In this document: piece after piece, positions 1 through 10,095 of the stretch | How positions within the stretch are numbered: the first letter of the stretch is position 1 | How the letters are laid out: every line of letters begins with the position of its first letter | Assembly: GCA_007922195.1 (NCBI GenBank) | Contig: ML682118.1 | Coordinates: 1,668,393 to 1,732,392 of the forward strand | Direction: 5' to 3' | DNA: 64,000 nt | From: Podocnemis expansa | Taxonomy: Eukaryota > Chordata > Testudines > Podocnemididae | The notes under the pieces: model-generated | The model's database searches: none | What the model saw: only the letters and a program-made list of their open reading frames with translations | Told to the model about the DNA's origin: nothing | Translations under genes and position numbers: made by a program

Positions 1-251
1 TATGCCTGACACCTTTGGCATGTGGCCTCAGGAGAGACCCCCCCCCCCCAGAACAGGGCTGCCTGGGGCTCACCACCTGTGGCACTGCACCTGCCCTGTG
101 CAGCAGAGCACAATGGCATAAACAAAGGGTCCAGGTCTCAAAGTGCAGGGACTGGGAAGCAGTGGGATAGGCATTGGACAGCAGCTGCTGTCAACCTGCA
201 ATCTACACTACCTCATGGGAAGAACTCTTATTCTTTGCTTCTCTTCTGCAG

Positions 252-511
252 ATCCTTCCCCTGTCACACCAGCCACTCCCGGGGTGCATCCAGCCCCAAC
301 CAGGATGAGGAGGGGGCATCAGTCCATGGATGACATCCTTGAAGAACACCTCCAAATGGCAGAGTGTATTGAGGCAGACCTCAGAGCCTGGCAGGAGCAG
401 CAGCTGGAGGAAGAGTATGCCCATTGCAGGCTTGACTAGGCACAGCTTGACTGCCTGCTTGATTTGATGGAGCACAACACCCACATCCTGGAGCACCTGG
501 CATGGGGCTAG
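252..511 (+). pseudogene. Harbinger Myb/SANT-like protein, C-terminal exon
   Basis: A likely last exon of the transposon's DNA-binding partner protein. A polypyrimidine tract and CAG end at 251, and with a phase-1 donor like that seen in the other elements the exon reads into a charged, Glu/Gln/Leu-rich helix (MDDILEEHLQMAECIEADL and on), the kind of coiled coil found at the C-terminus of these proteins. A TAG at 437-439 ends the frame; the helix continues in frame to a second stop at 509-511, so the first stop may be a lesion. Copy B carries the same TAG, so it predates the duplication or is the true end. The DNA-binding exon would lie left of the window. Myb partner proteins of Harbinger elements help the transposase bind termini and enter the nucleus; here that role is inferred. 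Confidence 0.55.
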
Positions 512-1066
512 GGCTCTCAGTGGGCCAAGGATCCCCCTGCCCAGGACCCCAGCAGCAGCCCTCATCATCAAAGGCCCAGGACATGGGGTTGCCAGATGCA
601 GGCCTGGGATCCAATGGCACTAGGCATCTGCCATCTCACCCCCCTCATTCATTGAAACCCCCTCATTCCTTGAACCCCATCATTCTTCCCACTGCTTTTA
701 TTCCACCCAACCCCCCCTCCTCAGCAACCCCCTCAATTTCTCCAAAACATTGAACCCCTGAAGCTCCCACCCCCAACTCTCCCCCAGCTCCCCCTATGTT
801 CCCTTTTAAATAAAAATCATGAAGCCTCTTATTCCATCTCAAATGATTTGTTTTATTGTGGTGGGAACAGGGGATTCGAGGGAGAGACATAGGTAGGTGG
901 GGGGCAGTGATGTTGGCTTGGAGTCTCAGTTGTCAACGCTGGCACTGACAAAGCGAGCTTACAGCAGGTCCCAGATAAAGACCACTCACCACTAGGCCCA
1001 CTAGGTCCATGGCATGATGTCCTCAGGCTGCTGGAATGCAGTACCAGTACATTCGGCCTCAGCTTC

Positions 1067-2191
1067 CTAGAGCTGAGTGACCCTTTCCTTCTCCGGCAAA
1101 CAGAGATTGTGCAGCACACAGCAGGCACTGACAATCTCTTGCAGGATGGTCTTGGTGAGCTGCAGGTGGGCCTGGATGGCACTACAGTGTAACTTCAGAT
1201 GGCCAAAGGCACCCTCAATCATTGTCTGGCACCTGTGGAGCTGCTGGTTGAACAGCTCCTTGCGGGTATACATGTTGGTGCTGTATGGCTTCATGACCTA
1301 CAACAGCAGAGGGTAGGCAGCATCCTCCACTACAGTGACAGGGACCTTTACATCCCTGAGGATGATGTTGTGCTCTGGAATATAAATGCCTGTCTGCATC
1401 CTCTGGTAGAGGATGGAGCTCCTGAAGACACAGACATTGTACATCATTCATGGCCAACTCATAAAGGTGTTGATGAATAGACCCCAGTGATCTATGAGGG
1501 CTTGCAGCACCACAGAGTTGCAGCCCTTCCAGTTCATGTGCACTCCTGCCTGGTGGTAGAGGTTTGGATGGGGATTTATGTCCCATCCATGATACCCACA
1601 AGGTTGGAGATCCCAAGTGTGGTGAAGACATGCAGGTGTTCTGCAGTTTGCCTGGGGTGACAACATGGCCGAGCAGGACCATACTGATGGCCCTGAAGAC
1701 CTGCCTGAGAATGACTCCCATGACTGACTTGCCAATGCTATAATAGGGCCCAATGGAGTGGTATGAATCTGGGGTTGCCAGCTTCCACAGGGTGACAGTG
1801 GTTCGCTTGTCCACAGGCAGCTGGGGTCAGAGCCTGATGTCAGTGCACTGCAGCATCCAGCTGGGCTCAGCAGCTCCAGGAAGTTGCTCTTCCTTTTCCA
1901 AAAGTTCTGGACCCGCTGTTCATCATCCCAGGTGGTAAGGATGATGTGCTCCCACCCGTCTCTGCTCTTTTCCCATGCCCAGATATGTCAGGGAACAAAG
2001 GGTGCCGTGAGTGTAGCAGCTTCCAGATTCAGCATCATGGTCAGCCTGCTGATGCCCACCCCCGCATTTCCAGTCACCCTGTGGAACCTGTTCCACTGTT
2101 GGCTCAGTGTGGCCAAGACATGACCACTGTGGAGCAGCCCGCTGGCAGATTGTTGGAGCATGGTGGAGACCATGACCTTGCCAGGCTGCAT
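1067..2191 (-). pseudogene. HARBI1-like Harbinger transposase (copy A), broken
   Basis: A relic of a PIF/Harbinger DDE transposase (DDE_4 family). Starting from the ATG at 2191, recognisable segments appear in several frames: an N-terminal helix-turn-helix-like block (TLWKLATPDSYHSIGPYYS then IGKSVMGVILRQV near 1700-1800), the segment after the first catalytic Asp (MNWKGCNSVVLQALIDHWG near 1500), and a C-terminal block (MKPYSTNMYTRKELFNQQL, MIEGAFGHLK, CCVLHNLCL) ending in a stop at 1067. The expected second Asp after GWP is Asn (YNVCVF), the third acidic residue (Glu in MIEGAF) is kept, and several frameshifts and stops divide the frame. It cannot encode an active enzyme. Confidence 0.8.
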
Positions 2192-2565
2192 CTTGCAATC
2201 ACATGGCATGGCGCTGTGGTTACTTTCTGTTTTAATAGGGCACTGGGGGAGAGAGGCAATTTTGTGGTGAACTGTGGGCCATCTACCCACAATGCAGCAA
2301 TCCTAGAGTGACCGAGCAACTGCCAGTGTGGATGTGGACAGTCTACTGGCATTCTGAATGGGGCCTCTTTAAGTCAATGTAATAAGGTCAACTTAATTTG
2401 ACCTTATTAAGTCGACTTTATTGAGCCCTCTAGTGTAAAAAGAGCCACGGACAGCTGTGCACATCCCAGTGCACATTTTCTGAATATCAGAACCTCAAGA
2501 TTTGGAAGTAAGTGAAATAGAGGCAGGGCTGAAGATTACAGAGCGTATTAAGCACCTAAAGAAGA

Positions 2566-2660
2566 AGCAAGGTGTTTTTGGTTTTGGTTTTGGTGTGGTG
2601 TGGTTTTTTTTGTTTTGTTTTGTTTTGTCTTGTTTTGTTTGTTTGTTTGTTTTTTTTGGT
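2566..2660. repeat. T/G-rich simple repeat at R4 insertion site
   Basis: A low-complexity tract of TTTTG, TTTG and GTGTG units. A matching tract (A/C-rich on plus, 32957-33019) sits at the equivalent place in the inverted copy, which has no LINE, so the tract predates the R4 insertion and marks its 3' junction. Confidence 0.8.
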
Positions 2661-2719
2661 TAAAATAAATTCCTTTCTCACCCTATGGGTGGTATGTGCC
2701 ATCCTCAACCTCAGGTCCT

Positions 2720-5700
2720 CTACCACAGGCCTGGGAGTTTGAGGGTTCTGCGCAGTATCTTAGCTGTTCCTAGCACTGCACTCTTCTGGACAGAGAGCTC
2801 TGATGTTGTTCCTGGGATCTGTTGGAGCCACTCTCCCAGCGTAGGAGTCACAGCCCCGAGTGTTCCTACCACCACCGGGACCACTTTGGCCTTCACTTTC
2901 CACATCCGTTCTAGTTCCTCTTTCAGGCCCTGGTACTTCTCCAGCTTCTCATACTCCTTCTTCCTGATGTTGCTGTCACTTGGCACTGCTACATCTATCA
3001 CCACCGCTGTCCTCTGGTCCTTGTCTATTACCGCGATGTCTGGTTGATTGGCTAGTATCTGCCTGTCTGTCTGGATCTGGAAGTCCCACAGAATCTTAGC
3101 CCTGTTATTCTGCAAGACCTTCTGTGGGATCTCCCATCTGGTCTTGGGAGGGTCTAGCCCATACACTGTGCAGATGTTCCTGTCCACACTGCCAGCTACT
3201 TGGTTGTGCCGTTCAGTGTATGCTGTTCCTGCCTCCATCTTACATCCTGCCACTATGTGTTGGACTGTCTCTGAGGCCTCTCTGCACAGTCTGCACCTTG
3301 GGTCCTGTCTAGTGTGGTAGACCCCTGCTTCAATGGATCTGGTGCTCAGTGCCTGTTCTTGTGCTGCTATGATCAGTGCCTCAGAGCTGTCTTTTAGTCC
3401 AGCCCTTTCCAGCCACTGGTAGGATATCCCAATGTCAGCCACCTCAGCTATCTGTTGATGGTACATTCCATGCAGGGTCTTGTCTTGCCATGGCACTTCT
3501 TCTGCTTGATCTTCCTCCCATGTCTGCTTCTGCCTCAGGCATTCTCTCAGCAGCTCATCTTTGGGTGCCATCTTACTGATGTACTCCTGGATGCTCTGGG
3601 TTTCATCCAGGACAGTGGCTTTGACACTCACCAAACCCCGCCCGCCTTCTTGCTGGCTGGCATACAGTCTCTGGGTGTTGGACTTTGGGGTGGAAACCTC
3701 CGTACATTGTGAGGAGCTTCCAGGTCTTAACATCGGCAGCCTCCATGTCCTCCTTTGGCCAGCTCACTATAACGGCAGGGTATCTGATGACTGGCAGGGC
3801 GTACCTGTTGATGGTGTGGATCTTGTTCTTCCCATTGAGCTGGGTCTTCAGGACCTGTCTTATCCTCTGGTGTTACTTGGATGTTGCTGACTTCCTCGCC
3901 TCCTCATCGTGGTTCCCATGCGACTGTGGGATGCCAAGGTACTTCTAGCTGGTCTGTATGTCTGCTATGTGGCCTACTGGTAGTTCCACCCCATCAGTTT
4001 TGACTACCTTCCCTCTCTTTACTACCATCCGGCCACACTTCTCCAGTCCGAATGACATCCCAATATCCTCACTGTAGATCCGTGTCAGGTGGATTAGCGA
4101 GTTGATGTCTCGTTCATTCTTAGCATACAGTTTGATGTAATCCATGTAGAGGAGGTGGCTAATGGTAGTTCCACTCTTGAACTTGTATCCATATCCAGTC
4201 CTTGTGATTATCTGGCTGAGGGGGTTCAAGCCAATGCAGAACAGCAGCGGGGACAGCGCATCACCTTGGTATATGCCGCACTTGATAGCCACTTGTGCAA
4301 GCTGTCTTGAGTTGACTTCCAGCGTTGTATTCCACAGTCTCATTGAGGTCCTGAGGAAGGTCCTTAGTGTCCTGTTGACTTTGTATAGTGCCAGACATTC
4401 ACAGAGCCATGTGTGCGGCATTGAGTCGTAGGCTTTCCTATAGTCAATCCAGGCTGTGCTCAGATTGGTCTGTCTAGACCTTGAGTTTTGGGCGACTGCT
4501 CTATCTATGAGCAGCTGGTGTTTTGAGCCTCTGGTGTTGTTCCCAATGCCCTTCTGAGCTGTGCTCAGGTACTGGCCCATGTGGTCCTGTAGCTTGGCGG
4601 CTATGATGCCTGATAGGACTTTCCATGTTGTGGGGAGGCAGGTTATTGGCTGGTAGTTGGATGGTGCTGTTCCCTTGTGGGGGTCTTTCATGATCAGCAC
4701 TGTCCTTCCTTGTGTTAGCCAGTCTGGGTGGGAGCCTGCTGCTAGCAGCTGGTTCATCTGTGCTGCTAGGTGTTCAGGCACTGCTGTTAGTTTCTTTAGC
4801 CAGTAGGTGTGGATCATGTCCGGGCCAGGTGCTGTCCAGCTCTTGATGTTCCTGACCTGCTGTTGGATGTCTGCTACTGTGATGGTGACTGGTTCCTGTT
4901 CTGGGAGATTGATGTGGTCTCTTCTCAGGTCCTGAAGCCACTTTGCACTGGTGTTATGAGTCTTCTCTTTTTCCCAGATGTTCTTCCAGTACTGTTCGGT
5001 TTCTGCTGTTGGTGGATCTGCTGTTATTGTGTTGTTGCACTGCAGTTGGGAGTACACCTTGGATGGTTCTTTGGAGAACAGGGCATTTACCTTTTTGGCC
5101 TCTGCTTCTCTAGTGTATCTCTTTAGCCTGGTAGCCAGTGCTGTGAGCCTTTGTCTAGCAGTCTCTAGGGCTTCAGATAGAGTCAGGCCCTTGCATTTTT
5201 TCAGTAGCCGGGTCTTATCCTTAATCTCTACACCCTTCTGTAGTTCCACAAGCCGGCTAACTTCTCTCCTGGTTGCCTTGATCTTATCCTCCAACCTCAT
5301 TTTCCGGGGGGAGGGGGGGTATGTACTGGTGTTCTTCTTGATCGTGTAGCCAAGTATCTCCAGGATTACAGAGGCTGTAGCGTATACCAGTTCATTGGTT
5401 TCAGTGATGGTGGTAGTAGGAATTGTCATTAGAGGGCTCTATTGGCATCTTCTAGCATACTATCTGAGGGTACTTCTCCAACGAGCCTTGGTAATCGGTC
5501 TCGAGGGTTGACTGTAGCTAGTTTATCCATGATCTTATGCCTCATATCAGCTGCTGTGCTCTGTAATGGAGAAGGTGGCAGTGAAGTTCTAGCTTCCGGC
5601 GTTGGCTGCACATCTAGTTGTTCTTCTGGATCTTCTTCTTGCGAGTCTGGGATGTAATGTGGAGTTGGTCTATCTCCAGTTGTGAGAGCAGCTGCCTCTT

Positions 5701-5874
5701 TCCTATGTTGAAGCATTGGGTAACTAGTTGTTTTTCAGTTAGTGTGGATGTAGGTCTTTTGTCCATCCGTAGTTCCCTCCTACATCCCCTCTCCTTAGGT
5801 CTACTGTTGTAGTAGCATTCCATCACTTCCAGGTTCTCTTGTCTCATCCATGTATGGCTTGTTCCAGTACCCAA
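2720..5874 (-). pseudogene. R4-type LINE polyprotein (reverse transcriptase + REL endonuclease), broken
   Basis: On the minus strand, an N-terminal segment (5614-5874) shifts frame near 5700 into 5429-5716, then shifts again at 5429 (TAATG overlap) into the long frame 3945-5429. That frame contains reverse transcriptase motifs: APGPD near 4825, the fingers and palm (SNYQPITCLPTTWK), AWIDYRKAYDS, the QGDALSPLLFCI motif, and the catalytic box. The box reads YMDY, with the second Asp changed to Tyr (codon 4137-4139). A TAG at 3945-3947, a TAA near 3867 and a frameshift near 3683 follow. The last 330 codons (2720-3733) are open and carry a zinc-knuckle motif (CRLCREASETVQHIVAGC) and a PD-(D/E)xK-like block (QPDIAVIDKDQ then VIDVAVPSD) typical of the REL endonuclease. 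It cannot be functional. Confidence 0.88.
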
Positions 5875-6044
5875 TTATCATCAGATTCTCCTGGTTCCCC
5901 AACATCTGGCGCTGACATTGTTAATCTGGGCAATGTCCGAGCCAGCATGACTCTCCTAGTTTGTGTCACTCTCATATTTGAGGTAGACAAGTGAGGCATT
6001 AGGGGGTCTTTTGCCTAAGGACCCCTACTGGGAAGGTAGACACA

Positions 6045-6136
6045 TACCCACTGGGATTTGAACCCCGGTCTCCCGTATCAAAGGGCATCGCTCTTAACCA
6101 CTACAGTGCTCTTAACCACTACGCTATCCAGTCACC
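6045..6136 (-). other. tRNA-like sequence (pol III A and B boxes) at the 5' end of the R4 element
   Basis: Read on the minus strand from 6136, the sequence has a good A box (TAGCGTAGTGG) and B box (GGTTCAAATCCC) with a plausible T-arm around the latter. A stretch of about 19 nt containing the A box (GTAGTGGTTAAGAGC) is duplicated in tandem, so A-to-B spacing is longer than in a tRNA. The acceptor halves do not pair, so this is a tRNA-derived head, not a functional tRNA gene. It is absent from the paralogous empty site and so arrived with, or after, the LINE. It could be a SINE head fused to the LINE, a tRNA-derived promoter, or a separate SINE insertion. Confidence 0.6.
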
Positions 6137-7125
6137 TATATATATGTATAACAGCATCTGAACAGGATAGGTAATTAACTCTTCCTCAACAATTGTAGGC
6201 TTTAGCCACCTACCTCTTTTAGGAGCATGATGACTACCAGTAGGCACCAGTCTTCAATTTTTAATCTTACTCCACTGTTGTTTTAAAAAAAATTGTTTGG
6301 CTGGAATCAGGCAAATCTCTATTATGTCCTGTGATAGAGTAGAAAATTAGACAATTAAGACACTTATACCTACTCTTATGACAGAAGAATTCCATGCATT
6401 GCTACAGCCTGAGGATTGGTTTGCTAGGAAGTAGTTTTCCAGAAGAGAATCTGTGAATTGCAGTGGACAAGAAGCTAGATGTGAGTTAACAGTTTGTCCT
6501 TGTTGCCATCAAGACTAATGACATGTTGGGCTGCATTAGTAGGAGCATTGCCAGCAGAATGATAGAAGTGATTATTCCCCTCAGTTTAATACTGATGAGG
6601 ACTCATTGTGTCCAGTTTTAGGCCCTCTACTGTACTCCTCTTAGAATGTGGACACATTGGAGAAGATCTAGCACAAGGCAACAAAAATGATTAGGGGACT
6701 GGAGCATATGAAGTATGAGAAGAAACTGTGCAGAGTAGGCTTGTTTAAACTGCAGAAGAGAAGAATGAGAAGGTGGGGGGTCAGATAGCATCCTTCAACT
6801 ACCTGCAAGAAGATTCCAGGGGGAATGAAGCTAGGCTGTTCTCAGTGTTGGCAGATGACAGAGCTAGGAATGACTGTTTCAAGATGCAGTAGGAGAGGTC
6901 TATATTTGATATTAGGAAAAAGCTATTACAACAGGAGGATGCTGGAGCACTGGAATGTGTTACTTTGGGAAAAGACTGAATCTTCTTTCTTTGAGGTTAT
7001 TATGGTCTGGCTTCAAAAAGCTCTTGGCAGGTTGATTTAGTAGGTCTGGTCCTGCTTTGAGCAGGGTGTTGGACTAGATACCTCCTGAGGTCATTTTGTC
7101 TATCTTTTATGAGTCTGTGCTGGGG
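6137..7125 (+). mobile_element. CR1 LINE 3' end (sense), with flank shared by inverted block
   Basis: From about 6300 to 7125 lies the 3' part of a CR1 element, recognised by the conserved 3' region (segments like AACAAAAATGATTAGGG, GTTGGACTAGATACCTCCTG) and a degenerate 3' terminal repeat. The same CR1 copy, in the same relation to the Harbinger element, is present inverted at 32005-32830. No intact coding frame. Confidence 0.85.
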
Positions 7126-7168
7126 TGGACTTACCCCGCAATACAGAAGCCCAGCAAACTCTATAGGT

Positions 7169-7345
7169 CAGGGGTGGCCAAACTTATGGAACTCAAAAGC
7201 CACACAAGAGCCTTCAAGAGCCACACGGAGGCATATAGCCATCTACTTTGACCTAATAAACTGTTTTCCTGATGTTCTTCCATGAGACACACTTTTTCAT
7301 TCAAGAGTCACATGCCGTTCCTGAGCCACTGGTTGGCCACACCTG
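7169..7345. mobile_element. hAT-type MITE, 177 bp
   Basis: Terminal inverted repeats CAGGGGTGGCCAA at the left and CAGGTGTGGCCAA (complement) at the right flank a short non-coding body. The flanks CTATAGGT (7161-7168) and CTATAGTG (7346-7353) fit a decayed 8-bp target duplication, as expected for hAT elements. Confidence 0.75.
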
Positions 7346-7353
7346 CTATAGTG

Positions 7354-8340
7354 TTACCTCAGAACTCACATGTGGGTTTTAAGCTGCCTGAAAGCAACAA
7401 ATATTATTTAATTGCCTCCAAACCATTTTAGTTCTGATATGGAGGGTGGGATCAGTGCAGCCTAAATGGGTAAAACCCCTAGTGGAAAACACAGCTACAG
7501 CCCACCGATCAAAAACAGATTGAGAGCAATGAAGAAACTTGAAGCAAGAATTTCTTTTAAAACAAGTATTAGCATTTATTCAAAAGATCTTAAACATATT
7601 TTCATTTACTCCAAGATCTTACAGAATGATAATGGGATTCAGAGACTGAAAAATATTAATTAATACTTGTATATCTCAGCAAGCATTATAGAGTGAGAGT
7701 TTAGGATGGAATACTTTCCGCTGGGTTTCCCTTCTTACAGTTACAGACACATAATCACAAACTAGATAGCAAGACAAAATACATTAAAACATTAGAGACA
7801 AGTACAAAACACTTAACAAACTATAACATCCCACAAGCAAGGGCCGGTTGCCTATGGGATGGGGAGATCTCAGGGTTTACATCTATTTCCCCTTCTCTGC
7901 ACAATAAGGGTTTTCAACTTAGGCGTTTCCTACTGCAGTCCAGTGGAGCTACCAGTTTGCCTATCACTGTGAGCTACCTTAGAAGGATTGGGCCCGTGCC
8001 TTTAACCTTGGCTAATGATGTTTCACCCTCCTTAGGACCCTCTTCTTACCACAATTTGAGAGGATTTATTTTCAAACAACCAGTCTGGTCTTCGCTGTTG
8101 TCGCACTTGCTGTTTTTTGTTTCCCTCTCTGTTGCAGACTCTGTAGCAATAGTGGCTCAGAAGGCACTAGAGACCTCATGGGTTCAGCTGCTGCTTCATG
8201 TCACCAGGGTTCTGCAATGCCAGAGCTTCAAAGCCTCAATCTTTTTTGAAGTGGGCTTATGTGGATCCAGGCTCCCTCGGACACATGCACCTTGAGTCAA
8301 GGCTCAGGTGTCGGACTGGTGCAGCCTCTTTTTGCTAGCT
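7354..8340. other. Intergenic, no gene seen
   Basis: AT-rich to mixed sequence with no recognisable coding region. A minus-strand AATAAA-like motif lies near 7577, and a minus-strand TATAAAAG near 8810. Together they could be ends of an old antisense LTR-type repeat about 1.2 kb long, but no other support was found. Confidence 0.4.
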
Positions 8341-8343
8341 TAT

Positions 8344-8480
8344 CCAGAGACAGTGAGACACGAAGTCCCCCAACTGGGAAGATGTCCCAGTTGTACCCTC
8401 TGGCCACTCCTTCCCAGAGACAGTGAGACCTGAAAGTCCCCCAGCAGAGACTTCACTCTGCTGTACCTTCTGGTCATGGA
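8344..8480. repeat. Two tandem units of about 70 bp
   Basis: Two consecutive units each begin with CCAGAGACAGTGAGAC, go on to an AGTCCCCC core and end in a TGTACC-TCTGG segment. They are imperfect copies. The following 8588-8660 stretch holds a second small array (GAGACTAAGTC at about 8588, 8613 and 8642). Confidence 0.75.
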
Positions 8481-8587
8481 GTGTGTGTGCAAGCTTTTGG
8501 CTTTGTGATATTCGTTGCTCACAGACTTAACCACAGGTCTCAGTTATCTGTCTGTCTGGAGTGCATGTAAGATTGGCTTGCCCTTCG

Positions 8588-8660
8588 GAGACTAAGTCCA
8601 GAGACCTAGCTCAGAGACTAAGTCCAGAAAAACGCCCTTTTGAGACTAAGTCACGCAACT
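8588..8660. repeat. Short tandem array of GAGACTAAGTC-containing units
   Basis: Three spaced copies of GAGACTAAGTC at intervals of about 25-30 bp. No coding potential seen. Confidence 0.6.
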
Positions 8661-9859
8661 TACCTCATAAAGTTCCACCAGAAACGTTGTCACTCTCTCT
8701 GGGGTCGAGTGGTAGTGTGACTCCTAGTGCAGCGGGAACATAGCCAAAGGCCAGTAGAACCCAATAAGGAGTGGGAGAGATCTCCGAAGTTCTGCTGCTG
8801 TGCAGCTTCTTTTATACACTATCATCAATTTCATCTCCTCTTGAACACTCACAGAAGATGTGATTTCATCCTCACCCAATCACAAAGAGGATGATTCCAA
8901 CCCACATCTGCACAGTTTGTGATAGAGATCAAAGGGTTTTAGTGGTAACTGGACAGTGGGAGGAGAACTCAGAATACTTGATGGGAGGGGGAATGAGGGA
9001 GTTAAAAAGTTTAAAATCATCCTCCATCTTGACCTACTTTCCCTTAAAGAAAGACATCTATTGGATCTGTTCCCTTATGATCCATATGTATGAAGATCAG
9101 ATTTCACTTGCTGAGTGCATTTTTTAATATTAGCTTTGTTTTAAACACTTGTAAATTATAACTTATTGATACATTACCACTAATTCTTACATATTATGCT
9201 ATTTCTAGCTTTATTTTTACACAAATTTCTACTGGATTGCTTTACACTATTTTTGTACTCATATGTGTCATTATCCAATCAAGATTTGCTGTGATACTAA
9301 AGAGATGGCAAAAATCTCAGGCTACAATTGGTGGTGGAAGCTTTGCCCTGTGAAGCCAGCTGACAATGCTCTGTCTGCTGCCCCAGAGTAGACAGAAGCC
9401 ATTTAGTTCATTCATGGCTGACCAGTGAAGAGGGAGGACATTCGCTGGAAACTCCTGGCCTGAACTTGCAGCAGCCCGAAGCAGCTGGAGAGAGTAACCA
9501 CAGAGGGATCCCTGAGGAGGAGCTACCCCAAAAAGAGCATTCTGAGGCTGACACCCAAGCTCTTTTTTCAGCTAGGCAACCCTGGAGACTTGCAAGGAAG
9601 CTGACAGCAGCTGTCCCAAAAGGGAAGAAGTCACAGATCAGTGCCTAACAGGAAGTCATCCCCTCTGCTCAGGTAGGAAGAAGCCAAGGGACCTTGAGTG
9701 GGGAAGTCAGAGTTAGTGTGGAGAATCATCAGTGTGTTTTGTTATGGATACCCACTGAACTGGTGCCGTACCCCCTAGCACTGATAGATACCTGGGATGC
9801 AGCCCAATAGAGCAGGAGGGCTTGAGCCCCCCTTCCTGGGCACTGTGCGCCATTGTGGA
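8661..9859. other. Intergenic, no gene seen
   Basis: Contains a minus-strand TATAAAAG near 8810, then AT-rich DNA, then a more GC-balanced stretch from 9330 that looks like a dispersed repeat (possibly LTR-derived, with an AATAAA at about 9948). I could not assign it to a family. Confidence 0.35.
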
Positions 9860-10095
9860 CACCCTTTGATATTGGCTACATGGCCACTAGGCCATACTGA
9901 TCAGAACCGATGGCTGTACAGGGACCATCATTAGTGACTCTGTGTTTAATAAACCATGCTGCCCTGACGTGAGGGCCATGTAGTGACCTTTGATATTGAA
10001 TCTGTGGTTATTATGCCAGCTTGCCCTGACAGAACGGTCAGATATTGACTTTGGATATTGACCATCTGTCCACTAGGCCAAACTGCTGAAACTCA
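9860..10095. repeat. Diverged triplicated unit of about 80-100 bp
   Basis: Three imperfect units share a TTGATATTG-like start and a CACTAGGCCA-type or CTGAnAGAAC-type end (starts near 9867, 9980 and 10042). The first and third share CCACTAGGCCA. Possibly part of an old LTR-like repeat. Confidence 0.45.

Larger units (their letters stand above)
1..2446 (-). mobile_element. PIF/Harbinger DNA transposon A, cut off by window start
   Basis: The right part of a Harbinger-type element. It holds a broken HARBI1-like transposase on the minus strand and the 3' exon of a Myb/SANT-like protein on the plus strand. The terminal sequence near 2405-2446 matches the left end of Harbinger B at 33146. The poly(A) signals of the two convergent genes face each other (AATAAA at 809-814 on plus, its complement at 852-857), a layout also seen in elements B and 3. 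The other terminus and the Myb exon 1 lie outside the window. The whole block, flanks included, is repeated in inverted orientation at 32005-35545. Confidence 0.82.
2661..6136 (-). mobile_element. R4-type non-LTR retrotransposon (REL-endo LINE), near full length
   Basis: A single-ORF LINE with a central reverse transcriptase and a C-terminal restriction-like endonuclease, the architecture of the R2/R4/Dong/NeSL group. Vertebrate R4/Rex6-like elements are the closest match I recall. The inserted DNA runs from the T/G tract at 2660 to a TA-rich site at 6137. Both limits come from comparison with the inverted paralogous block at 32005-35545, where TG-rich DNA joins directly to the TATAACAGC site. 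The 3' end on the minus strand is A/T-rich and abuts the simple repeat. The 5' end begins with a tRNA-like sequence. About 3.5 kb, so probably complete but dead. Confidence 0.85.

Noticed and set aside
1215..1814. A 199-residue open frame on the minus strand
   Set aside because: Only about the first 60 residues are in the true transposase frame. The rest is out of frame, so it is not a separate gene.
2685..5349. Plus-strand open frames of about 60-120 codons across the LINE
   Set aside because: They are shadows of the minus-strand LINE reading frame.
6045..6136. A functional tRNA gene
   Set aside because: The acceptor stem does not pair, the A-box half is duplicated and the spacing is wrong. 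It is kept as a tRNA-derived sequence only.
8340..8660. CRISPR-like array
   Set aside because: The repeats are few, unequal and imperfect, spacers are not uniform, and the DNA is clearly from an animal genome.
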